From the NCBI GenBank assembly GCA_046299555.1, contig JBKBHS010000001.1, forward strand, positions 434,001-498,000: 64,000 nucleotides of DNA. Reading direction: 5' to 3'. The notes beneath the pieces were generated by a model that saw nothing but the letters and a program-made list of their open reading frames with translations, was not told where the DNA came from and ran no database searches. This document shows, in pieces, positions 24,023 through 32,090 of this stretch. Each line of letters opens with the position of its first letter. Position 1 is the stretch's first letter. The translations under genes and the position numbers were made by a program. This DNA comes from CALKJP01 sp046299555. GTDB lineage: Bacteria; Bacteroidota; Bacteroidia; JACCXN01.

Positions 24023-24743
24023 TAAATTGCAATATTATGTTTAAGCCCTTTAAAACCAATAAAGGGTCTGCAAAGATGCTATTTTTTACAGCTTTTGCCA
24101 AAAAAGAAGCATCGCCACCGCAAATAACGACTTTCAGAGCAGGATATTGCTCTTTATAATAGTGTATGGTTTGGTCAATTTCGAAAACGCAGCCATTTAT
24201 AGCTCCTGTCAGCAAACATTCTTTGGTGTTTTGTCCTATAAGTGGCAATGGCTCAGCGAAATCTTCAAATTTTATATAAGGCAGTCTTCCTGTAAAAGTA
24301 TGCATGGCTTTTAGGCGCATATTAATACCGGGAGAAATAGCCCCACCTATATATTCTCCATTTTCATTTATAAAATCAAAGGTAATGCAGGTTCCCGCAT
24401 CAATTGAAAGCACTGGATTTCCAAAAAAAGCACTTGCTGCAACAGCCGCGGCAATTCGATCTCTTCCGAGTGTCTCAGGGCTTTTATAGCTTATTCTTAT
24501 AGGCAAAGGGGTAGTGTGGTTTAGCTCTAGTGTGGCTATCTTTTCTTTTACGAAGCTTATAAAAGGCGGATTTTCTCTTACGGAAGAAACAATTGCTTTA
24601 TTAATGTGGACGTGTTTAGTTAATAGTTCAGCTATTTCAAGAGTAGAAGACTCATTTTTAATGTAGCCCAATTCTATTAAATCATCGCCATTAAAAATAG
24701 CAAATTTGATGCTGGAATTACCTATGTCTAGTATCAATTGCAT
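24006..24743 (-). CDS. coaX: Type III pantothenate kinase
   Basis: Phosphorylates pantothenate, the first step of coenzyme A synthesis. Motifs: the ATP-binding LILDIGNSSIKFAIFNGDD at residues 3-21, the pantothenate-site segment SPETLGRDRIAAAVAA, DAGTCITFDFI with the conserved Asp, GGAISPGINMRLKAMH, and LTGAINGCVFEID. The start is ATG 24743, because the family starts directly at M-x-L-x-x-DIGNS; an extension to 24776 would overlap the terminator hairpin of the tRNA. It heads the minus-strand run toward lptC. Confidence 0.95.
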   Translation of the reverse strand: MQLILDIGNSSIKFAIFNGDDLIELGYIKNESSTLEIAELLTKHVHINKAIVSSVRENPPFISFVKEKIATLELNHTTPLPIRISYKSPETLGRDRIAAAVAASAFFGNPVLSIDAGTCITFDFINENGEYIGGAISPGINMRLKAMHTFTGRLPYIKFEDFAEPLPLIGQNTKECLLTGAINGCVFEIDQTIHYYKEQYPALKVVICGGDASFLAKAVKNSIFADPLLVLKGLNIILQFNVPEK

Positions 24744-24765
24744 GTATGGCGAAGGTAAATAAAAA

Positions 24766-24793
24766 AAACCTCTCAATTATTATTGAGAGGTTT
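24766..24793 (-). terminator. Terminator of tRNA-Phe
   Basis: A perfect 12-bp stem, AAACCTCTCAAT (24766-24777) with ATTGAGAGGTTT (24782-24793), 4-nt loop. On the minus strand it is followed by a run of eight T. It begins directly after the tRNA 3' end. Confidence 0.9.
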
Positions 24794-24794
24794 G

Positions 24795-24867
24795 TGGTAC
24801 CAGTTGGAATCGAACCAACGACACAAGGATTTTCAGTCCTTTGCTCTACCAACTGAGCTATGGTACC
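24795..24867 (-). tRNA. tRNA-Phe (GAA)
   Basis: The minus strand folds as a 73-nt tRNA: acceptor GGTACCA/TGGTACC, D-arm GCTC...GAGC with AGTTGGTA loop, anticodon arm AAGGA-CTGAAAA-TCCTT giving anticodon GAA, and T-arm GTTGG-TTCGATT-CCAAC. Discriminator is A. The CCA end is not encoded (CAA follows). Confidence 0.97.
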
Positions 24868-24954
24868 CCATTAGAAAATGGATTGCAAATGTAAATAAGT
24901 ATTTTGTAATAGCAAAAATATTTTCGCAAAGTAAATAATTACAATTAAAGAGAT

Positions 24955-26007
24955 TTATTTTTCTCTTTTTAATTCTTTTATTTCTAAAGGATTAGCGTTA
25001 ATTTCCTTATGCAATAATCGGTTTTTATAAATATCGCAAGCTAAATAAATGGCAGCTCTAAACGAATCGGGATTAGCCATATTTTTACCGGCAATATCAA
25101 ATCCTGTTCCATGGTCGGGCGAGGTTCTGATAATTGGCATTCCGGCAGTATAATTAACACCGCTTCCAAATGAAATGGCTTTAAAAGGCGCTAATCCCTG
25201 GTCGTGATACATAGCTAAAATAGCATCGAATTTTGCAAAGGTTCCTGCTCCAAAAAAACCGTCAGCAGCATAAGGTCCAATTGCTAAAATATCTTCGTTT
25301 CTCAATTTTTCTATTGCCGGAAGAATGATTTCTTTTTCTTCGTTCCCTAATACTCCATTATCTCCTGCATGAGGGTTTAAGCCTAAAACGGCAATTTTAG
25401 GTTTTCTAATTCCGAAATCTTCTTTGAGAGATTTATTTAATATTCGAGCCTTTTTAATAATGAGTTCAGTATTTATGGTAGATGCCACTTTGCTTAAAGG
25501 AATATGCCCGGTAACCAATGCTACTTTTAAGTTTTCTGAGCATAAAATCATCAGGTTGTCTTGTACACCAAATTGTTGTGCTAAATATTCGGTATGACCG
25601 GGAAAATTAAAATTATCATTTTGAATATTTTGTTTGTTTAATGGAGCAGTAACTAAAACATCAATTTTGCCGGCTTTTGCATCGGCTATGGCACTGTTTA
25701 ATGATTTTAGTGCATATTTCCCGCCTAAAGGAGTTAGTTGGCCAACATTAATTTCTACTTCTTCATCCCAACAAGCTACCAGATTTGCATTTTTAGGGTT
25801 TATCTGTAAAGCATCTTTTACCAAATGAAAACTAAAATCGGTTATTTCTAAGGCTTTTCTGTAAAACGAAGCTACTTTTGACGAACCATAAACAACCGGA
25901 ATAAAATCGAAATGAGCATTTTTATCGGCAAAGGTTTTTAGGATAATTTCCATTCCTATGCCATTAATATCTCCAATACTAATACCTACTTTAATTTTAT
26001 CATTCAT
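24955..26007 (-). CDS. pdxA: 4-hydroxythreonine-4-phosphate dehydrogenase
   Basis: Oxidises 4-phosphohydroxy-L-threonine in the DXP-dependent route to pyridoxal phosphate. Motifs: GISIGDINGIGMEIILK at the N-terminus, FPGHTEYLA with a metal-binding His, LVTGHIPLSKV, GLNPHAGDNGVLG, AMYHDQGLAPFKAISFGSG with its metal ligands and RTSPDHGTGFDIAG near the end. Length 350 is normal. It sits between the tRNA and the aminopeptidase gene, separated from the latter by 55 bp. Confidence 0.95.
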   Translation of the reverse strand: MNDKIKVGISIGDINGIGMEIILKTFADKNAHFDFIPVVYGSSKVASFYRKALEITDFSFHLVKDALQINPKNANLVACWDEEVEINVGQLTPLGGKYALKSLNSAIADAKAGKIDVLVTAPLNKQNIQNDNFNFPGHTEYLAQQFGVQDNLMILCSENLKVALVTGHIPLSKVASTINTELIIKKARILNKSLKEDFGIRKPKIAVLGLNPHAGDNGVLGNEEKEIILPAIEKLRNEDILAIGPYAADGFFGAGTFAKFDAILAMYHDQGLAPFKAISFGSGVNYTAGMPIIRTSPDHGTGFDIAGKNMANPDSFRAAIYLACDIYKNRLLHKEINANPLEIKELKREK

Positions 26008-26062
26008 AAATTTTTTATTTCAAAACACAAAATTGCAAATTCTTAATTTAACATATAAAAAA

Positions 26063-27514
26063 TTAATCCGAATAGTTTAAATATTTGTTTTTAATAAAAT
26101 CGTACAACAAACGAACGCCTATACCGGTAGCCCCTTTTCCTCTGTAACTGTCTGCACTTCCTTCGTTAAATGCAGGTCCGGCAATATCTAAATGTATCCA
26201 AGGATAATTCGTAAAATGTTCTAAAAATTTTCCGGCTGTAATTGCTCCTGCCAAAGGGCCTCCAATATTTTTTATATCAGCAATATCTGATTTTATCATT
26301 TCGGCATAATCTTCCCAAAATGGAAGTTCTGCAATTCGCTCATGCACGTTAAAGCTGCTCTTTTTTAGAGCGTTAAAAACTCCTTCATCGGCATTTCCCA
26401 TTGCTGCAATTGCAGAGTTCCCCAATGCTCTGATAGCTGCACCGGTTAGTGTTGCCAAGTCAATTACCAGTTCCGGTTTATATTTTTGTGCATATACCAA
26501 CGCATCAGCTAATATCATTCTTCCTTCAGCATCAGTGTTTAAAACTTCAACGGTAGTGCCGTCCATCATTGTAATTACATCACCTGGCACATAAGCATTT
26601 CCCCCCGGACGATTATCAGTGGCCGGAATTAAACCAATTATATGAACCGGAAGTTTATTGGTTGCAATGGCATTAATTGCACCTACAACAGCAGCAGCTC
26701 CTGCCATATCGCATTTCATGGTTTCCATACCGGCCGTTTTAATGTTTACTCCACCGGTATCAAACACTACGCCTTTTCCAACAAATACTACAGGTTTTTT
26801 ATTTTTAGCCTTAGGGTGTTTATATTCTAAAATAGTAAAGGTTGGAGGGTTAGGTGAGCCATAATTCACAGCTAATAAACCACCCATTTTTAAGGCAGCA
26901 ATTTTTGTTTTGTTTAATACTTCTACTTTGAATCCGCTTTTTGAACCAAGCTTTTTAATTTCTTCCGAAAGCTTTACGGCAGTGAGGGTTGCTACGGGTT
27001 CGTTTACTAAATTTCTGGTAATGAAAACAGACGTACAATTGTTTTCTAATTCTTCGGCATCGGCAGGCTTTATATTTTTTGAAATAAGGTCAACCGATTT
27101 CAAAGGGTGCGATTTTTCTGGCTTTTTTGATTTGTACTTGGTAAAGGTATATGAACCTAAACAAAGACCTTCTGCTAACGAAATTAGAGCCTGGCCATTA
27201 TCTAATTCTTCTGTTAGTTGAATTTTGTCAATATTTAGTGCTTTAAGCTGTTTACTAAGCTCATTTCCGGCTTTACGAATTTTTTCATAATAGGTATTGC
27301 CATTTTTTTCATCTGTTTTAACGGCAATTACAAATATCTGTCTATCGTAATGGTTTATTAAAATTGGAGAGAAAAGATTTGCCTCGTTTTTTTTAATATA
27401 CGCAAGTTCTTTACTGTTAAGACTTATACTGTTTATTTTGTTTTTAGCATCTATTAATACAGCAATGGATGTCTGATTATTGATGGAATTTGATTTTTTA
27501 ATTTTTATCTGCAT
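26063..27514 (-). CDS. pepA: Leucyl aminopeptidase, M17 family
   Basis: A cytosolic, two-metal exopeptidase that removes N-terminal residues from peptides. The M17 catalytic domain is in the second half: GKGVVFDTGGVNIKTAGMET (metal and substrate residues), KCDMAGAAAVVG, the signature NTDAEGRMILADALVYA, and TLTGAAIRALGNSAIAAMG. The N-terminal ~170 residues form the usual alpha/beta domain. Length 483 is normal. The start lies 143 bp from the divergent mqnC. Confidence 0.93.
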   Translation of the reverse strand: MQIKIKKSNSINNQTSIAVLIDAKNKINSISLNSKELAYIKKNEANLFSPILINHYDRQIFVIAVKTDEKNGNTYYEKIRKAGNELSKQLKALNIDKIQLTEELDNGQALISLAEGLCLGSYTFTKYKSKKPEKSHPLKSVDLISKNIKPADAEELENNCTSVFITRNLVNEPVATLTAVKLSEEIKKLGSKSGFKVEVLNKTKIAALKMGGLLAVNYGSPNPPTFTILEYKHPKAKNKKPVVFVGKGVVFDTGGVNIKTAGMETMKCDMAGAAAVVGAINAIATNKLPVHIIGLIPATDNRPGGNAYVPGDVITMMDGTTVEVLNTDAEGRMILADALVYAQKYKPELVIDLATLTGAAIRALGNSAIAAMGNADEGVFNALKKSSFNVHERIAELPFWEDYAEMIKSDIADIKNIGGPLAGAITAGKFLEHFTNYPWIHLDIAGPAFNEGSADSYRGKGATGIGVRLLYDFIKNKYLNYSD

Positions 27515-27558
27515 TTGTTTTTAGCGTTAAAATATCACATTTTTAGCCTTAAAAAGCG

Positions 27559-27566
27559 TAAATTTG
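27559..27566 (+). promoter_or_regulatory. -7 box of mqnC
   Basis: TAAATTTG, a perfect TAnnTTTG, in the 143-bp pepA/mqnC divergent gap. It predicts a leader of about 85 nt. That leader contains a 6-bp hairpin, CTGAAC (27623-27628) with GTTCAG (27638-27643), ending 14 bases before the start codon. No known riboswitch is recognised. Confidence 0.5.
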
Positions 27567-27657
27567 CATGTGCTGTTTTTATTAAGGCGTGTAAAGTTAC
27601 GCAAATTGCAGAATAAATTATCCTGAACCATTTAAGAGTTCAGCTGTTTTTAAAAAT

Positions 27658-28782
27658 ATGAACGTAGATAAACTATTAGAAAAAGCCCTTCATTTTGAAT
27701 TTCTATCAGCCGAAGAAGGAAAGTTTTTGTTTGAAAATGCTCCATTAGCAAAACTGATGTTTGTTGGGAATGAACTGCGTAAAAAACAAGTGCCTCACGG
27801 GAAAGTTACTTGGATTATAGACCGTAATGCCAATACTACCAATGTATGCATTGCCAATTGTAAGTTTTGTAATTTTTTTCGTCCTCCCGGTCATCCCGAT
27901 TCTTACATCACCACTATTGAGCAATACAAGCAAAAAATAGAAGAAACATTTCGTTATGGTGGAGAGCAGCTATTATTGCAAGGTGGACATCATCCCGAAT
28001 TAGGATTAAAATATTATTCAGATTTATTTAAAGAGCTAAAAAGCCTTTATCCAAATTTAAAATTACACGCACTTGGCCCTCCAGAGATTGCTCATATAGC
28101 AAAACTCGAAGGAATGAGCCATACAGAAGTGTTAAAAGCATTAATGGAGGCTGGATTAGATTCATTACCTGGAGCTGGGGCAGAGATATTAAATGATAGG
28201 GTACGTAGGCTGATTTCAAAAGGTAAATGTGGAGCACAGGAGTGGTTGGATGTAATGCGAGCAGCTCATCAATTGGGCTTAACAACATCTGCAACCATGA
28301 TGTTTGGCCATATAGAAACATTGGACGAACGTTTTCAGCATTTGGTGGATATACGACAGGTACAGTCGGAAAAGCCTGAAAATGCGAAAGGTTTTATTGC
28401 GTTTATACCATGGCCTTTTCAAGATGATGGAACGCTGCTAAAACGGGTAAAAGGGATAAAGAACAATGTAAGTTCAGAAGAATATATTCGAATGCTGTCT
28501 TTGTCGAGAATAATGTTGCCAAATATTAAAAACATTCAGGCATCATGGCTTACTGTTGGTAAGAAAACGGCACAATTGTGCTTGCATGCCGGAGCAAATG
28601 ATTTTGGTTCTATTATGATAGAAGAAAATGTAGTATCTGCAGCAGGAGCTCCTCATCGCTTTACATCCAGAGGAATACAAGAGGCCATAAAAGAAGCTGG
28701 GTTTGAACCACAACTAAGAAATCAGCAATATGAATTCAGGCCTATGCCCGAAGTTATGGAAGAGCAAGTAATTAATTATTAA
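27658..28782 (+). CDS. mqnC: Cyclic dehypoxanthine futalosine synthase (MqnC)
   Basis: A radical SAM enzyme that cyclises dehypoxanthine futalosine in the futalosine route to menaquinone. The cluster motif is CIANCKFCNFFRPPGHPDSY (CxxxCxxC) near residue 63. GGEQLLLQGGHHPELGLKYY, AGLDSLPGAGAEILNDRVRR and SATMMFGHIETLDERFQHL follow, with FIAFIPWPFQDDGT further on. The residues after the third Cys and the AGLDSLPGAGAEIL block match MqnC better than the related MqnE. Length 374 is typical. Menaquinone would feed the cbb3 branch through a quinol:cytochrome c complex encoded elsewhere. Confidence 0.92.
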   Translation: MNVDKLLEKALHFEFLSAEEGKFLFENAPLAKLMFVGNELRKKQVPHGKVTWIIDRNANTTNVCIANCKFCNFFRPPGHPDSYITTIEQYKQKIEETFRYGGEQLLLQGGHHPELGLKYYSDLFKELKSLYPNLKLHALGPPEIAHIAKLEGMSHTEVLKALMEAGLDSLPGAGAEILNDRVRRLISKGKCGAQEWLDVMRAAHQLGLTTSATMMFGHIETLDERFQHLVDIRQVQSEKPENAKGFIAFIPWPFQDDGTLLKRVKGIKNNVSSEEYIRMLSLSRIMLPNIKNIQASWLTVGKKTAQLCLHAGANDFGSIMIEENVVSAAGAPHRFTSRGIQEAIKEAGFEPQLRNQQYEFRPMPEVMEEQVINY

Positions 28783-28854
28783 AATTAAAATATTTTAACA
28801 ATAAAAAAGCGGAAAGTAAATGATTGAATTTATAAATTGCATAATACTTAAAAA

Positions 28855-31497
28855 TTGAAATGGGTTAAGCACATATGGCTAATTTTACTATGCGGAATTT
28901 CATTCACCGCTTGGGCTACACATAATCGTGCCGGAGAAATTACCATGGTGCATGTTGGTGGTTTTACCTACAAAGCAATTATAACTACCTATACCAAAGT
29001 AAGCCCTCCTTCTAATGCTGCCGATAGACCTGAATTAACCATTAAATGGGGAGATGGCCAAGAAGAGGTAATACCCCGCGTAAATGGAAATGGACAAATG
29101 ATTGCTTCGGATGTGAAAATGAATAAATATGAAGGAATTCATACCTATGCAGGGCCTGGTAATTATACTATTTCCATGGAAGACCCAAATAGAAATGGGA
29201 ATGTAGTTAATATACCTCAATCTATTGAAACTGTATTTTATATTGAAACTTGTTTAACAATAAGTGCTTTTGCAGGACCGAATAATTCAGCTCAATTATT
29301 AAATCCTCCTATTGATGAAGCTTGTGCATTTAAACGTTTTATACATAATCCGGGAGCTTGGGATCCGGATGGCGACAGTTTATCATATTCATTAATTGTG
29401 TGTAAAGGAGAAAATGGACAAGACATACCAGGCTATTTTTTACCACCAAATATTAGTATAAATCCCGTAACCGGTGATTTAATTTGGGATGTACCTACAC
29501 AAGCGGGAGAATTTAATTTTGCCATTTTAATTGAAGAGTGGAGAAAAATTGGGAATAACTGGGTAAAAGTTGGTTGTGTAGTTAGAGATATGCAAGTGAA
29601 TGTAATTGCAAATTGTAATAATAATCCACCCATTGTTCAGCAATTAAATGATGTATGTATTTTGGCAGGAACAAATTATTTACTAAATATTACAGCTACC
29701 GATGCTGATGTTGGAGGTAATAATGTTATAACATTGACATCTACCGGAGCTCCGTACCAAGTAGCGAATATCCCTGCTCAATTTACACAAGGGATAAGCG
29801 GAACAGGAAGTGTAACGGGTACTTTTCAATGGCAAACAAATTGTTCGCATGTAAGTAATTTTTGGTATCCCGTATTGGTTAAAGCATCAGATAATGGTGC
29901 AGTTTCATTGGTGGACATGAAAACTTTTAAAATAAAAGTTGTTGCACCAGCACCTCAAAATCCAAGCGCAACTCCTACCGGAAATAATATGTTCTTAAGC
30001 TGGGATCAAAGCATTTGTTCTCAAGCAATAAGATACGATATTTATCGTAGAAACGGATATTATGGTTTTACTCCTGCCAATTGTGAACTTGGAGTGCCTG
30101 CATATACTGGATATTCATGGATTGCCAGTGTTAATGGATTAACCAATACCACATATATTGATGATAATGGAGGTATTGGATTAGTACATGGAAATCAATA
30201 TTGTTATATGGTGGTTGCTGTTTTTCCTGATAGCGCAAGAAGTTATGCCTCTGTTGAATTTTGTGCAGAATTGAAAAAAGATGTTCCGATTATTACCAAT
30301 GTCAGTGTTCAAACAACAAACACTTCAACCGGAAATAATTTTGTGGCATGGTCAAAACCTAAAGAGTTGGATACCACTATTCACAAAGGGCCATTCAAAT
30401 ATTTAATTTATCATTCTCCTGATATGAATGGCAGCAATTTTACCTTAATTGATTCAACTGTTACGAATATAACTTTAGACGATACTACTTATATACATCA
30501 AAATGTAAATACACAAGAGCATCCCAATACTTACCGTATTGATTTATATAACGATTCAATAGGCAAGCGATACTATATTGGAAGTACACATAATGCTTCA
30601 TCGGTTTTTTTAACATTATTTCCATCGGATAATGCTTTAACGCTCAACTGGACATATAATGTACCTTGGACAAACAATAGTTATGTAATATATAAATACA
30701 ATAATAACACATCAACTTTCGATTCAATTGCCACTACAACCCAATTAACTTATAAAGACGAAGGCTTAGTTAATGGAGCAACTTATTGCTACTATGTTAA
30801 AGCCATTGGTTCATATTCTACAACAGGAATTGTTAATCCAATTATTAATTTGTCGCAAGAGGCTTGCGGAGTACCGGTAGATTTGGAAGCTCCTTGTCCT
30901 CCTGAATTAAAAATAAAACCTGACTGTACTTTAGAAGAAAACACCTTAACTTGGAATAATCCAAACAATAGTTGTGCAGATGATGTGGTGATGTATCGTA
31001 TTTACTATAAATCTAGGTTAGACGCTCCTTATTTCTTGCTGAAAGCTGTTTATGGTGATACAGATACTACATTTACGCATGCCAATAATAATTCTATAGC
31101 CGGTTGTTATTATGTTACAGCCATTGATTCATTTTATAATGAAAGTTTACCATCCGCAGAGGTTTGTGTAGATAATTGCCCGGTGTATGAATTACCAAAT
31201 GTATTTTCACCTGATGGTGATGGTATAAACGATTATTTTATTCCTTTCCCATACAAATTTGTTCATTCCGTTAAGCTGGATATTTTTAATCGTTGGGGGC
31301 AAAAAGTTTTTACAACTACCAACCCGGATATTAATTGGAACGGCATGAATCAGTTTACCAATCAGCCTTGTATAGAAGGGGTTTATTTTTATACATGTAC
31401 CGTATATGAAATTCGATTAGAAGGATATGTGCCGAGAGAAATTAAAGGATTTGTCCATTTATTTAAAAACAGCAACATCATACCTCCCGCAAAATAA
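28855..31497 (+). CDS. Large T9SS type B secreted protein with Ig/FN3-like domains
   Basis: An 880-residue exported protein. The signal peptide (LILLCGISFTAWA) leads into THNRAGEITMVHVGGFTYKA, an N-terminus shared by a Bacteroidota secreted family. A region with DPDGDSLSYSLIVCKGENG (cadherin/PKD-like) follows, then several fibronectin III-like modules (residues ~365-800). The CHU_C sorting tail has NVFSPDGDGINDYFIPF, DIFNRWGQKVF and EGVYFYTC. No ATG is in frame near the signal; TTG 28855 is the only reasonable start. It ends one base into the riboflavin synthase start (TAATG), so the two are coupled despite unrelated roles. Probable cell-surface adhesin or structural protein. Confidence 0.88.
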   Translation: MKWVKHIWLILLCGISFTAWATHNRAGEITMVHVGGFTYKAIITTYTKVSPPSNAADRPELTIKWGDGQEEVIPRVNGNGQMIASDVKMNKYEGIHTYAGPGNYTISMEDPNRNGNVVNIPQSIETVFYIETCLTISAFAGPNNSAQLLNPPIDEACAFKRFIHNPGAWDPDGDSLSYSLIVCKGENGQDIPGYFLPPNISINPVTGDLIWDVPTQAGEFNFAILIEEWRKIGNNWVKVGCVVRDMQVNVIANCNNNPPIVQQLNDVCILAGTNYLLNITATDADVGGNNVITLTSTGAPYQVANIPAQFTQGISGTGSVTGTFQWQTNCSHVSNFWYPVLVKASDNGAVSLVDMKTFKIKVVAPAPQNPSATPTGNNMFLSWDQSICSQAIRYDIYRRNGYYGFTPANCELGVPAYTGYSWIASVNGLTNTTYIDDNGGIGLVHGNQYCYMVVAVFPDSARSYASVEFCAELKKDVPIITNVSVQTTNTSTGNNFVAWSKPKELDTTIHKGPFKYLIYHSPDMNGSNFTLIDSTVTNITLDDTTYIHQNVNTQEHPNTYRIDLYNDSIGKRYYIGSTHNASSVFLTLFPSDNALTLNWTYNVPWTNNSYVIYKYNNNTSTFDSIATTTQLTYKDEGLVNGATYCYYVKAIGSYSTTGIVNPIINLSQEACGVPVDLEAPCPPELKIKPDCTLEENTLTWNNPNNSCADDVVMYRIYYKSRLDAPYFLLKAVYGDTDTTFTHANNNSIAGCYYVTAIDSFYNESLPSAEVCVDNCPVYELPNVFSPDGDGINDYFIPFPYKFVHSVKLDIFNRWGQKVFTTTNPDINWNGMNQFTNQPCIEGVYFYTCTVYEIRLEGYVPREIKGFVHLFKNSNIIPPAK

Positions 31498-32090
31498 TGT
31501 TTACAGGAATTATCGAAACGCTTGGCTTAGTCGAAAAAATTGAGCAAGAAGGAACCAATGTACATTTTTATCTTTCTTCACCATTTACAAATGAGTTAAA
31601 AATAGACCAAAGTGTGGCGCATAATGGCGTATGCCTTACGGTGGTAGATATTAGCGATAATATTTATAAAGTTACGGCTATTGACGAAACTTTAAAGCGC
31701 ACCAATTTGAACACATGGAAAATTGGAGATAAAATAAATTTGGAGCGTTGCATGCCTGCAGGAGGAAGATTTGATGGTCATATAGTTCAAGGCCATGTTG
31801 ATTTAACCGCTACTTGTGTAAAAAAAGAAGATTTAAACGGAAGCTGGAAGTTTTATTTTGAGTTTGATGTTGCAACATCAGAAGTTACGGTTGAAAAAGG
31901 TTCCATTACAGTAAATGGAGTTAGCCTTACAGTGGTAGATAGTACAGAAAAAGGTTTCTCGGTTGCGATTATACCATATACTTACGAGCATACCAATTTT
32001 CATCAGATTAATGTTGGAACAAAGGTTAACATTGAGTTTGATATTATTGGAAAATATGTAGCCCGAATGCTGAAAGGCTATCAGAAATAA
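31497..32090 (+). CDS. ribE: Riboflavin synthase, alpha subunit
   Basis: Dismutates two 6,7-dimethyl-8-ribityllumazine molecules to riboflavin. The start MFTGIIETLGLVEKIE is the family signature. Two lumazine-binding repeats follow: VAHNGVCLTVVDI near residue 40 and GSITVNGVSLTVVDST near 140, with GHIVQGHVD between. Length 197 is normal. ATG overlaps the stop of the preceding secreted-protein gene by one base. It converges with the TonB receptor gene, overlapping it by 10 bp. Confidence 0.96.
   Translation: MFTGIIETLGLVEKIEQEGTNVHFYLSSPFTNELKIDQSVAHNGVCLTVVDISDNIYKVTAIDETLKRTNLNTWKIGDKINLERCMPAGGRFDGHIVQGHVDLTATCVKKEDLNGSWKFYFEFDVATSEVTVEKGSITVNGVSLTVVDSTEKGFSVAIIPYTYEHTNFHQINVGTKVNIEFDIIGKYVARMLKGYQK

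Noticed and set aside
28785..28798. TTAAAATATTTTAA after mqnC as a terminator
   Set aside because: Perfect but pure A/T palindrome with no loop or T-run; expected by chance in this composition.
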